The notes below the pieces were generated by a model. That model saw only the letters and a program-made list of their open reading frames with translations, was not told the DNA's origin and made no database searches. Shown in pieces: positions 18,650-26,154 of a DNA stretch of 64,000 nt; the first letter of the stretch is position 1, and each line of letters starts with the position of its first letter. A program made the position numbers and the translations under genes. Origin of the DNA: a bacterium BMS3Abin02 (GTDB taxonomy: Bacteria; Actinomycetota; Acidimicrobiia; Spongiisociales; UBA4744); contig BDSU01000039.1 in assembly GCA_002897675.1 (NCBI GenBank), positions 81,725-145,724 of the forward strand, written 5' to 3'.

Positions 18650-19565
18650 AGAAGTCATCATCATCGGATCGGGCCCCGCCGGACTCACCGCCGCCCTTTA
18701 CGCCGCCCGGGGCGGCAACGCTCCCCTCGTGCTGGAAGGCAGTCAGGCGGGCGGGCAGCTCATGCTCACCACCGAGGTCGAGAACTTCCCCGGTTTCCCC
18801 GATGGCCTTCTTGGGCCGGAACTCATGGATCGTATGCGCAAACAGGCCGAACGCTTTGGAGCCCGCATGATCACTTCTGACGTTTCGAAAGTGGATCTCG
18901 GCGCTTCGCCATTCAAGCTATGGGTCGGTGCCGATGAGTATTCGGCCACGTCCATCATCGTGTCCACGGGGGCTTCGGCCAAGTGGTTGGGGATTCCTGG
19001 CGAGGATCGGCTCATCGGTCGCGGCGTTTCATCGTGCGCGACATGTGATGGTTTCTTCTTCCGGGACCAAGAGATCATCGTCGTAGGGGGCGGAGACACG
19101 GCCATGGAGGAAGCACTCTTCCTGACCACGTTCGCTTCGACGGTCCACATCGTGCACCGACGCGACGCGTTCCGCGCTTCGGCGGTCATGGCGCAACGGG
19201 CAATCGCGCATCCCAAGATCAACGTGATCTGGGATACGGTGCTCGAAGAAGTCCTTGGTGAGGATGAGGTCACTTCCGTACGCCTCCGCAACGTCAAGAC
19301 CGACGCGATAACCGAGATGCCGGTCAGCGGTGTGTTCGTCGCCATCGGCCACAAGCCGAACACCGATCTCTTCAGAGGACAGCTCAAAATGGATGACGTC
19401 GGCTACCTCTCCCTCACCGGTCCCACTTCCACGCAAACGTCCGTCGCCGGCGTGTTCGCGGCTGGAGATGTCGCCGATTCTCTCTATCGCCAGGCGGTTA
19501 CCGCCGCCGGGACAGGCGCAAGAGCCGCCATCGACGCCCGTCGGTGGCTCGAAGCACGGGAATGA
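18642..19565 (+). CDS. trxB: thioredoxin-disulfide reductase
   Basis: A 307-residue flavoprotein that passes electrons from NADPH to thioredoxin. The FAD motif IIGSGPAGLTAALYAARGG opens the protein, the redox pair is Cys132-Ala-Thr-Cys135, the NADPH motif is VVGGGDTAMEEA, and the C-terminal FAD motif is GVFAAGDV. It is followed 46 bp later by trxA. The trxB-trxA pair next to an ECF sigma mirrors the mycobacterial trxB2-trxC locus. Confidence 0.97.
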   Translation: MTEEVIIIGSGPAGLTAALYAARGGNAPLVLEGSQAGGQLMLTTEVENFPGFPDGLLGPELMDRMRKQAERFGARMITSDVSKVDLGASPFKLWVGADEYSATSIIVSTGASAKWLGIPGEDRLIGRGVSSCATCDGFFFRDQEIIVVGGGDTAMEEALFLTTFASTVHIVHRRDAFRASAVMAQRAIAHPKINVIWDTVLEEVLGEDEVTSVRLRNVKTDAITEMPVSGVFVAIGHKPNTDLFRGQLKMDDVGYLSLTGPTSTQTSVAGVFAAGDVADSLYRQAVTAAGTGARAAIDARRWLEARE

Positions 19566-19611
19566 GCCCCAACTACTCGAGGTTCTACGACACGATCCGA
19601 GGAGGCGCCTC

Positions 19612-19938
19612 TTGGCCGAACACACCCTGACCGTCACGACCGACAATTTCGCCGAAGCCATCGACGCAGACGCGCCGATCCTGATCGACTTCTGGGCCGA
19701 GTGGTGTGGTCCATGCAGGATGGTTGCACCGATTCTCGATGAGATCGCTAGTGAGAATCCCGGGAAGATCACCATCGGCAAACTCAACGTCGATGAGAAC
19801 CCTTCTCTGGCCGCGGCCCACGACGTCATGAGCATCCCCACCATGATTCTCTTCCACCAGGGAAAAGAACAGCGACGAATCGTCGGCGCTCGCCCGAAGC
19901 ACGCCATTGTGGCCGAACTCGCGCAGTTCCTCACATGA
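19612..19938 (+). CDS. trxA: thioredoxin
   Basis: A 108-residue thioredoxin with the active site WCGPC at Cys32 and Cys35, the exact positions in E. coli TrxA, and the cis-Pro loop SIPTMILF. The start is TTG 19612, supported by GGAGG at 19601 and by normal length; there is no ATG near the conserved N-terminus. It reduces protein disulfides with TrxB. A strong hairpin 14 bp after the stop probably ends the transcript. Confidence 0.95.
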   Translation: MAEHTLTVTTDNFAEAIDADAPILIDFWAEWCGPCRMVAPILDEIASENPGKITIGKLNVDENPSLAAAHDVMSIPTMILFHQGKEQRRIVGARPKHAIVAELAQFLT

Positions 19939-19951
19939 GGTCTGGCGCTGC

Positions 19952-19992
19952 ATCAGTCGATGCAAGGGGGACCGTGACGGCCCCCGACTGAT
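19952..19992 (+). terminator. stem-loop after trxA
   Basis: ATCAGTCG (19952-19959) pairs with CGACTGAT (19985-19992). Inside, GGGG-A-CCGT pairs with ACGG-CCCC across a one-base loop, with a 6-base bulge on the left arm. The overall hairpin is very stable but lacks a T-tract, as is common for GC-rich actinobacterial terminators. Confidence 0.65.
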
Positions 19993-20103
19993 CGCAGACG
20001 TGACGCGCGACGCGCCTCACCACGAGGCACTCGGCCCGGTTCTTTCGGCGCCTGAACCGCCGTCGAGTACCGTCTTGCCCGTCAACCTGCAACGATGAGG
20101 ACC

Positions 20104-21078
20104 ATGAGGCTCTACCGTCTCGGCTCATCAGGAGCACCCATCCGCGACATCCAGATTCGACTCGGCGGGCTCGGCTTTCCCTGCAGCACCGATCCACCCG
20201 GTGAGTTCGGCGAGGCCACACGAGCAGCCGTCATCTCTTTCCAATCAGAACGGGGCCTCCCCGCGGACGGGATCATCGGCCAGGACACGTGGCGAGCCCT
20301 CTACGAGGCGGGGTACAGGCTCGGCGACCGCCTCCTCTACAACAAGCGGCCGATGTTCCGAGGCGACGACGTCGCAGAGCTTCAACGCCGACTCAACGCT
20401 CTCGGCTTCGATGCGGGAAAGGTCGACGGCACCTTTGGTCCGAACACTGTTCGTGCAGTACTTGAATTCCAGCAAAACCGTGGGCTTCCCGAAGACGGTG
20501 TCGCCGGCCCCGAAATCCTCGCCGAACTCGATCTCATCTCCAGAGCGACGCAAAAGACCGGGCGCGAGGCAATTCGCGAGCGAGAGTGGCTCCGCGGTCT
20601 CCCCCACTCGATCGCCGGAGCCCGTGTCTTCATCGACCCGGCATGTGGACTGGAAGGAGAAGCACAGGCCACATGGGAAGCTGCCGTTACGACGGCCACG
20701 ATCATCCAAGAACTGGGAGCAATTCCCCTCCTCGCGCGTAGCGTCGATGCCAGACCACCTGAGAGAATCCGTGCCCAGCGGGCCAATCGCCTCGGAGCCG
20801 ACCTCATTGTCGGTTTCCGGTTCCCTGCAGGCCCCGACCCTCTCGTCGCCTTCTTCGCGTCATCAAAGAGCCACAGTGAGGCAGGTGCCGCTCTCGCATC
20901 ACACCTCGGTGCAGAGCTCTCTTTGCCTGTCGGCGGTCGCGCTCAATCGCTTCTCAAGGAGACCCGTGCCCCTGCCGTGGTCATCTGCCACCCTGCGCCC
21001 GACACCGACCTTGGAGCCGCCGTGGCGCGAGCACTCTCCTCATTCTTCACGAACGCGACGGACCTCGCAGACGGCTGA
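20104..21078 (+). CDS. cwlM: CwlM-like protein: two peptidoglycan-binding domains plus degenerate amidase_3 domain
   Basis: A 324-residue protein without signal peptide. Residues 5-65 and 80-140 are two PG_binding_1 repeats (the second has VAELQRRLNALGFDAGKVDG). Residues about 170-315 have the amidase_3 fold, but the zinc His of the usual DPGHGG is Cys (FIDPACGLEG) and the usual SIHAN zinc His segment reads VGFRFPAG. It therefore looks catalytically dead. In mycobacteria CwlM is a cytoplasmic, PknB-phosphorylated activator of MurA; both PknB and the FHA proteins are in this window, so the same role is likely. ATG 20095 is an alternative start. Convergent with parB. Confidence 0.85.
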   Translation: MRLYRLGSSGAPIRDIQIRLGGLGFPCSTDPPGEFGEATRAAVISFQSERGLPADGIIGQDTWRALYEAGYRLGDRLLYNKRPMFRGDDVAELQRRLNALGFDAGKVDGTFGPNTVRAVLEFQQNRGLPEDGVAGPEILAELDLISRATQKTGREAIREREWLRGLPHSIAGARVFIDPACGLEGEAQATWEAAVTTATIIQELGAIPLLARSVDARPPERIRAQRANRLGADLIVGFRFPAGPDPLVAFFASSKSHSEAGAALASHLGAELSLPVGGRAQSLLKETRAPAVVICHPAPDTDLGAAVARALSSFFTNATDLADG

Positions 21079-21181
21079 AGAGCTCACGACCGGCCCGTCT
21101 GATTACGTCAAGTGACGTTATCGACTCTGGTACGGGAGGCGGCCTCTGGAGCGTTCTCCCGAGCCAACTGATCATAGATTC

Positions 21182-22027
21182 TCAGAGAAGATCCTTGAAG
21201 ATTCGCTCCAGGTCATCCAGCGAAGAGAACTCGATGGAGATCTTTCCCCTCTTCTTTGATCCATAACGAATGTGGACTGGAGCCTTGAGTGAATCTTGAA
21301 GCCGCTCTTCCAGAGCGATGATCGCCGCCGGCCGCGGAGTTCTCGCCTTTCTCGCTCTCTCGCCCACGCGATTGCGAGCCCGAACCGCATCCTCGACCTG
21401 TCGAACCGACCAACCCTCCTCGGCCGCCTTCCTGGCCACATGTTCGCAGAATGCCCGATCTTCCAGCCCGAGAAGCGCTCGTGCGTGGCCTCCGGTCAGA
21501 AGACCACGCTCGAGCATCCCTTGTATGGACGCAGGCAGTTGCAGTAGGCGTAGGATATTGGTCACGGCCGACCTCGACTTCCCGACCCTACTCCCCACTT
21601 CTTCATGCGTCAGTGAGAAATCGTCGAGTAGCTGCTGATAGGCAGCGGCTTCCTCGAGCACTGTGAGATCTTCCCTTTGCAGATTCTCGATCAAGGCCTC
21701 TGTCAGGAGTTTGTCGTCCTCTCCCCGTCTGATGATGACAGGCAACTCCGACAGACCGACCATCCGGGCGGCGCGAAGCCTGCGCTCTCCGGCCACCAGG
21801 GTGTACATCCCCTCCTCGTTCTCGTTGACGATCACCGGTTGGAGCAACCCCACCTCCCGAATCGAGGCGGCCAGCGATGCCAGCGCCTCTTCGTTGAAGT
21901 TCTCTCTCGGCTGGCGCGGATTGGGCCGTATCTTCTCGATCGGAATGATCGAGAACGTACGCTCAGCCTTCGGAATCAGCGCTTCCAGACCACGACCAAG
22001 GCCGCTCTTTTTAGTCTGCATGCTCAC
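21182..22027 (-). CDS. parB: chromosome partitioning protein ParB
   Basis: A 281-residue ParB CTPase clamp. The CTP-binding segment GERRLRAARMVG and LIENLQREDLTVLEEA, the helix-turn-helix (SLTHEEVGSRVGKSRSAVTNILRLLQLP) and the C-terminal dimer domain are all visible. It loads at parS, one copy of which lies 1.4 kb upstream at 23402. Its start overlaps the parA end by 17 bp. It works with ParA to move newly replicated origins, and dnaA is less than 5 kb away. Confidence 0.97.
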   Translation of the reverse strand: MSMQTKKSGLGRGLEALIPKAERTFSIIPIEKIRPNPRQPRENFNEEALASLAASIREVGLLQPVIVNENEEGMYTLVAGERRLRAARMVGLSELPVIIRRGEDDKLLTEALIENLQREDLTVLEEAAAYQQLLDDFSLTHEEVGSRVGKSRSAVTNILRLLQLPASIQGMLERGLLTGGHARALLGLEDRAFCEHVARKAAEEGWSVRQVEDAVRARNRVGERARKARTPRPAAIIALEERLQDSLKAPVHIRYGSKKRGKISIEFSSLDDLERIFKDLL

Positions 22028-22808
22028 CTCCCTGATGGCGATCGACGAATTCTCTCCCCAGTTGTCGGTACGCGATGGCGCCCCGGCTCATAGGATCGAA
22101 TGCTTCGATCGGTTGCCCGTAGGAAGGCGCCTCAGACAATCGCACCGACCTTGGGATAACAGTCCGATAGGCGATCTCCCCGAAGAACTCTCTCACCTGA
22201 GCAACGACGTCGGCCGAAAGATTCGTCCTTCCGTCATACATGGTGAGCACGACACCACCGATTCCCAGGTCGGGGTTGAGGTTCCCACTGACGAGTTCGA
22301 TGTTCTGCATCAACTGGCTCAAACCCTCGAGCGCGTAGTACTCACACTGGATGGGAATGAGAACCTCGTCCGCTGCAGCGAGAGCGTTCACCGTGAGAAG
22401 GCCCAACGACGGTGGGCAATCCATGAGAACGAAATCGTACTCGCCATCCAGATCTCGCAGTGCGTTCCGGAGACGAAGCTCTCTCGAGAACATCGAGACC
22501 AGCTCGATCTCCGCGCCGGCGAGATCGATCGTGGCGGGGACAACGAACAGGTCTCGATAGCTCGTTCCTTCCACCGCATCCTCGATTGCGGCGCCACCGA
22601 TCAGAACGTCGTACGTGGACACGCTCACCGCCCCCCGATCCAATCCGAATCCCGACGTGGCGTTTCCTTGCGGATCCATGTCCACCACCAAGATTCGTTT
22701 CCCTTGAAACGCAAGAGTCGCTGCAAGGTTGATTGCGGTGGTGGACTTACCCACTCCGCCCTTCTGGTTGGTGATCGCTACGATCGAGGTGTGTCTGTCG
22801 GTGTCCAC
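22011..22808 (-). CDS. parA: chromosome partitioning ATPase ParA (Soj)
   Basis: A deviant Walker-A ATPase: NQKGGVGKSTTAINLAA near the N-terminus, VVDMDPQGNATSG, and FVLMDCPPSLGLLTVNAL. Length is 265 residues from GTG 22808, whose protein (VDTDRHTSIVAITNQKGG) begins just ahead of the P-loop; a TTG at 22844 would add 12 residues that do not look conserved. No strong ribosome-binding site precedes either. It overlaps rsmG by about 62 bp, so the genes are coupled. ATP-bound ParA dimers coat the nucleoid and pull ParB-parS complexes. Confidence 0.95.
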   Translation of the reverse strand: MDTDRHTSIVAITNQKGGVGKSTTAINLAATLAFQGKRILVVDMDPQGNATSGFGLDRGAVSVSTYDVLIGGAAIEDAVEGTSYRDLFVVPATIDLAGAEIELVSMFSRELRLRNALRDLDGEYDFVLMDCPPSLGLLTVNALAAADEVLIPIQCEYYALEGLSQLMQNIELVSGNLNPDLGIGGVVLTMYDGRTNLSADVVAQVREFFGEIAYRTVIPRSVRLSEAPSYGQPIEAFDPMSRGAIAYRQLGREFVDRHQGGEHAD

Positions 22809-23409
22809 GCTGCTGCATGATAAGCAGCCATCCCGTAGGGTCAAGGACCGAGACTTCCACGACCCGCCCGCCCAGCTGTCTCCAGCCCGGATCCGCGGTC
22901 CGGCGATGAGCCAACCCGATGACTCCTCTTCCTCCAGGCATCAACACGTCCCGCATGACCTCCACCGCCTCGGGTGGACGCAGCACGGCTCGCATCGTGA
23001 CCGCCTCGCATCGCCGCTGCTCCCGCACGTCTCCTACGATCGCCTCCGTGTTCGCCAGTCCCAGCACACGGATGGCTCTCCGTAGCAGCCGCACGCTCTT
23101 GCTCGATCGGTCCAGCAGCGTCACGGCGGTCTGTGGAAATGCAATGGCAAGCGGGATTCCCGGCAACCCACCTCCAGAACCCGCATCGATGAGCCGTTGA
23201 GGTGCATCGCCCGTCCATGCAACAGAGAAACTCAGGCTGTCCACGATGTGCCGCGCCCAGATCCGGTCGCGTTCGCCGGGGGAGAGGAGGCCGGCCGGGA
23301 TTGCCTCGTCCGAGAGCCATCGTTCGAATCCCTCCAGCAACGCCCGCTGCTCAGAGGAAAGATCGACCCCCAACCACTCACTGATCTGCGGTTGAGGGTC
23401 ATGTTTCAC
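22747..23409 (-). CDS. rsmG: 16S rRNA (guanine527-N7)-methyltransferase
   Basis: A 220-residue SAM methyltransferase. The SAM loop is DAGSGGGLPGIPLAI, preceded by RIWARHIVDSLSF, a conserved RsmG segment. The GTG start at 23409 is part of a parS site (GTTTCACGTGAAAC). The last 20 codons run into parA in another frame; the tail RGHRQTHLDRSDHQPEGRSG probably has no function of its own. Loss of RsmG gives low-level streptomycin resistance in other bacteria. Confidence 0.95.
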   Translation of the reverse strand: MKHDPQPQISEWLGVDLSSEQRALLEGFERWLSDEAIPAGLLSPGERDRIWARHIVDSLSFSVAWTGDAPQRLIDAGSGGGLPGIPLAIAFPQTAVTLLDRSSKSVRLLRRAIRVLGLANTEAIVGDVREQRRCEAVTMRAVLRPPEAVEVMRDVLMPGGRGVIGLAHRRTADPGWRQLGGRVVEVSVLDPTGWLLIMQQRGHRQTHLDRSDHQPEGRSG

Positions 23410-23417
23410 GTGAAACT
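23402..23417. promoter_or_regulatory. parS centromere site
   Basis: The 14-bp palindrome GTTTCACGTGAAAC (23403-23416) matches the bacterial parS core exactly; the flanks give TGTTTCACGTGAAACT, 15 of 16 bases of the consensus. It overlaps the GTG start of rsmG, next to parAB and near the origin. It is the only perfect copy I noticed in the window. Confidence 0.93.
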
Positions 23418-23424
23418 CGAGGGT

Positions 23425-24207
23425 TTAGTCCTTCGGTGACAGAACGACCGAACGGCGCGGCTCCTCACCCTCCGAGTAGGTCTGCACTCCCTCGATGTCC
23501 GCAACGGCGTCGTGGATCACCTTGCGCTCGGCGGCGTTCATCGGTTCGAGCATGATCTCGGATTGCTCCTCGATCACCTGTTCTGCGAGTCTGCGCGCGT
23601 AGATACGCAACGCCTCTTTACGCCGTTCTTGGTAACCACCGATATCGAGGCGGATTCGCGCCGATTCGCGCGTCTTTCGCTGGATCACGGTCTTGCAGAG
23701 TTCATGCACCGCCTGAAGTACCGAACCATGCGGACCGATCAGTGCCTCGGCCTGGCTTCCAGCGACGTCGGCGTAGATGATGTCATCCTCCACTCTTGTC
23801 GTAACCTCGCCTTCCAACCCGAACGCTTCCAGCAATCCACGCAAGAAGGACCCAACAACCTCAGCCTGCTCCTCACGCACTTTCTTGCCCTCCTCGCCGG
23901 ATGATTCCTGTCTCTTCTGCTCTTTCTGCGGCTTCTTCTTCTGTCTCGGGCGTCCGGCTTCGCCTTTCGGCTCTGGCTTCTGGACACGCTGGTCGCCACG
24001 TTTCGTGTTCTTCGGCCGACGGCGGCGGCGTTTCGGCTTGGCCTGCACCCTCACTACGGCGTCCTTGCGACCCAAACCGAGAAATCCGCGCTCGGCGTTT
24101 TGTAGAACCTCAACGTTCGCCTGATCAGGGGAGGTCAACCCTAGTTCCTCCACCGCCGCCTGAACGGCGAGTTCAACCGTCGGTCCTCTGACCTCGACCC
24201 ATTCCAC
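23425..24207 (-). CDS. jag: Jag (KhpB/EloR-type) RNA-binding protein
   Basis: A 260-residue protein: Jag-N domain (residues 1-55, with VEVLQNAERGFLGLGRKDA), a long Lys/Arg-rich linker (about 56-110), a KH domain (about 125-190, with SQAEALIGPHGSVLQAVHEL) and an R3H domain (about 195-260, with EPMNAAERKVIHDAVADIEGV). It binds RNA and affects cell elongation in Gram-positive bacteria. It starts 2 bp after yidC, the usual pairing. The basic linker is more highly charged than in most homologues, but composition is typical for GC-rich species. Confidence 0.95.
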   Translation of the reverse strand: MEWVEVRGPTVELAVQAAVEELGLTSPDQANVEVLQNAERGFLGLGRKDAVVRVQAKPKRRRRRPKNTKRGDQRVQKPEPKGEAGRPRQKKKPQKEQKRQESSGEEGKKVREEQAEVVGSFLRGLLEAFGLEGEVTTRVEDDIIYADVAGSQAEALIGPHGSVLQAVHELCKTVIQRKTRESARIRLDIGGYQERRKEALRIYARRLAEQVIEEQSEIMLEPMNAAERKVIHDAVADIEGVQTYSEGEEPRRSVVLSPKD

Positions 24208-24209
24208 GA

Positions 24210-25007
24210 TTACTTCCTCCTCCGACGCTTCCGCTTCTTCTGAGACCCCTGCTGCTTCTTCTCGGGACTCTCCTGATCCTCCTGCTTCTCCACCTTCGGC
24301 GGTGGTTCAGGTCGACCGTCGAGTCTGAAGATCAGTGACTGTTGACCGATGCGAAACAGGTTGGAGGTCACGAAATAGAGGTTCAGGCCCGCAGGAAAAC
24401 TGAATGAGAAGACACCGAAGAGCAGTGGCATCATCTTCGTCATCAACTGCGCTTGTCCTCCAGCGCCGTCCGATGAGGCCGGCATGGCCTGTTTCGACTG
24501 AATCCAGCCGGAACCGACGACGAGGAGTACGACCAGCAGATACGGGATGGCGCCGAACCATCCCGACGTGAGTGCATCCTTCGGTGTCACACCGAGATCC
24601 ATGCCCAGGAAGGAAGGGAGCCCCGCCTGGAGGGCGTGGATAATATTGGATCCTTCTGGCATGAATTGCTCAGGACTTCTCAGAAGTCGAAACAGGCCGA
24701 ACCAGATCGGCGCCTGGACCAGCATCGGGAGCACACAGCCGGCAGGACTCACTCCCTTCTCCTTGTAGAGGGCCATCATCGCCTTGTTCAGTACCTCGGG
24801 CTCCTCTTTGTGCTCTTTCTGTAACTTCTTGACTTCCGGCTGGATCTCCTGCATCGCCCGCGTCGATCGAGTCTGCTTGAGCGTCAACGGGAACAGGATG
24901 ATGTTGATCAACACCGTCAGGAAAATAATGGAAATCCCATAGTTTGGAATCAAGTCGTAGAACAGGCTCATGGGAAGCCCGATCATGCGTGCAAGTGAAT
25001 CCAACAT
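24210..25007 (-). CDS. yidC: membrane protein insertase YidC
   Basis: A 265-residue YidC/Oxa1 protein of the short Gram-positive type without the periplasmic P1 domain. The first helix region (FYDLIPNYGISIIFLTVLIN) is followed by a cytoplasmic hairpin (EIQPEVKKLQKEHKEEPEVLNKAMMALYKEKGVSPAGC) and further helices; the tail is rich in Lys and Arg. The conserved hydrophilic-groove Arg is probably in the LKQTRSTRAM segment. It shares one base with the yidD stop. It inserts small membrane proteins alone or with SecYEG. Confidence 0.96.
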   Translation of the reverse strand: MLDSLARMIGLPMSLFYDLIPNYGISIIFLTVLINIILFPLTLKQTRSTRAMQEIQPEVKKLQKEHKEEPEVLNKAMMALYKEKGVSPAGCVLPMLVQAPIWFGLFRLLRSPEQFMPEGSNIIHALQAGLPSFLGMDLGVTPKDALTSGWFGAIPYLLVVLLVVGSGWIQSKQAMPASSDGAGGQAQLMTKMMPLLFGVFSFSFPAGLNLYFVTSNLFRIGQQSLIFRLDGRPEPPPKVEKQEDQESPEKKQQGSQKKRKRRRRK

Positions 25008-25255
25008 CAGCCGTCACCTCGAGACGGCACAGGGTCGTAGCCGACTTCGTGAAGAGGGTGGCAGCGGCCGATGCGTTTGAACGCCATCCATCCTCCCTTG
25101 AGCACTCCGAAGCGTCCCACCGCTTCCAAGGCGTACTGTGAACACGTCGGGGTGTAGCGACAACTCTTCCCGAGTGCAGGCGACAGGAAGCGTTGATACG
25201 CCCGAATCACCGCTCGCACGACGAGTGCAGCCGGCCCTCTAACCTGTTCACTCAC
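25007..25255 (-). CDS. yidD: membrane protein insertion efficiency factor YidD
   Basis: An 82-residue member of the YidD family, recognised by [26 protein letters not shown] with its three Cys, then [23 protein letters not shown]. Start and stop overlap the neighbours rnpA (8 bp) and yidC (1 bp), the standard rnpA-yidD-yidC order. It assists YidC in an unknown way and is membrane-associated through an amphipathic helix. Confidence 0.96.
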   Translation of the reverse strand: MSEQVRGPAALVVRAVIRAYQRFLSPALGKSCRYTPTCSQYALEAVGRFGVLKGGWMAFKRIGRCHPLHEVGYDPVPSRGDG

Positions 25256-25691
25256 GTGTCGACTCCTCCTTCACGGTGACTTCCAACCACCGCACCAAAA
25301 CCTCGAAAGGTGCATCGAGAACCTGCCTGGAAGCGATCACAATGTAGCTTCCCTTCTGCAACCGTAGGCAATCGAGCGCCGCTCGTATGCGTCGGCGCGC
25401 CCGATTACGTTGTACGGCACCACCCACCTTCTTCCTGCTCGCCACGATCCCCACGGCCGGCACCTCGTCGCGCCCAGGACCGCAGACGACAGTGACGCCT
25501 CCTTGACGTCGCCATACACCTGTTCCGAACACGTCGGCAAAACTTTCGCGGCCTCGAAGAGGGAGGTACTGGCGACCGCTACGCGGAGAGGCGCTGCCGG
25601 CCCTTACGCCGGCGGCGCTCGAGGACGGCGCGGCCTCCTCGGGTTCGGAGACGAGCCCGAAATCCATGCTTTCGTTTTCTGCGTCGAACAT
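25248..25691 (-). CDS. rnpA: ribonuclease P protein component, start inside rpmH
   Basis: The conserved core ([16 protein letters not shown], then [24 protein letters not shown] with the RNR basic signature) begins at about residue 43. No ATG, GTG or TTG occurs between the rpmH stop (25579) and the core. The nearest in-frame starts are ATG 25667 and ATG 25691, both inside rpmH in a different frame. The protein therefore carries a 35-43-residue N-terminal extension encoded across rpmH. An overlapping rpmH/rnpA design is known in Thermus. The product binds RNase P RNA and processes tRNA precursors. Neither start has a good ribosome-binding site. Confidence 0.9.
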   Translation of the reverse strand: MFDAENESMDFGLVSEPEEAAPSSSAAGVRAGSASPRSGRQYLPLRGRESFADVFGTGVWRRQGGVTVVCGPGRDEVPAVGIVASRKKVGGAVQRNRARRRIRAALDCLRLQKGSYIVIASRQVLDAPFEVLVRWLEVTVKEESTRE

Positions 25692-25713
25692 TCGGCTGAT
25701 ACGTACGTTTCAT
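25579..25713 (-). CDS. rpmH: 50S ribosomal protein L34
   Basis: A 44-residue, very basic protein with the classic MKRTYQPN start and the segment [36 protein letters not shown] 25713 is certain; upstream in-frame codons are leader. More than half of it overlaps rnpA. It is the first gene of the minus-strand rpmH-rnpA-yidD-yidC-jag-rsmG-parA-parB run and diverges from dnaA. Confidence 0.97.
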   Translation of the reverse strand: MKRTYQPNVRRRKRKHGFRARLRTRGGRAVLERRRRKGRQRLSA

Positions 25714-25747
25714 AACGAATCCAAAGAGACAATCGAAGTGCGCTGAG

Positions 25748-25776
25748 AGGTTACGGGTGGGCATCATCCTTGTCAA
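25748..25776 (-). promoter_or_regulatory. rpmH promoter
   Basis: Minus strand TTGACA (25771-25776, perfect -35), 17-bp spacer, TAACCT (25748-25753). The predicted start gives a leader of about 28 nt before the rpmH ATG. Confidence 0.6.
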
Positions 25777-25965
25777 AGGACCGCTGCGCCCTCATCGTGG
25801 GAAACGCGAAGTTTTTCCTCAGCTCGCGAAATTCAGTTTCTTGCCCGACGGCGCCCTTCGGTCGTCGCCTCAACCATTCCACTGGAATGATAATGCGACG
25901 ATGAGCAGGCAATTGTCGGGTCTCGTTGTTGCTGAGAACGCCTCGCAGCGCCGCTTTTGTCACTC

Positions 25966-25994
25966 TTGAGCAAGGCCGCGTGTGTCCATATACT
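25966..25994 (+). promoter_or_regulatory. dnaA promoter
   Basis: TTGAGC (25966-25971), 17-bp spacer, TATACT (25989-25994). The transcript would start near 26001 and run about 150 nt before the dnaA GTG, passing three DnaA boxes. The rest of the 25777-26100 stretch has no gene that I can see. Confidence 0.6.
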
Positions 25995-26100
25995 CGCTCC
26001 TCGCCGGAGGCTTTCAGCCCGCCTCACTTCCCCGAGGGGGCTTTCGAACCGACGTAGCCTGACGAGAAGTTGAAACTTGGTACTGCCCTCGGGGTCGATT

Positions 26101-26133
26101 TTCTCCACAACCTGTGGATAGTCCTGTGGATCG
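26101..26133. promoter_or_regulatory. three DnaA boxes in the dnaA leader
   Basis: TTCTCCACA (26101-26109), then two boxes on the other strand, CTATCCACA (26113-26121) and CGATCCACA (26125-26133). Spacing is 3 bp, so DnaA could bind cooperatively. They lie between the dnaA promoter and start, fitting autorepression or part of a bipartite origin. Confidence 0.75.
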
Positions 26134-26154
26134 GTTGAGATGAGGAGGCGAGAC

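Noticed and set aside
26140..26154. ATG at 26140 as the dnaA start
   Set aside because: It lies before the AGGAGG ribosome-binding site, and the added MRRRD residues are not typical; GTG 26155 fits better.
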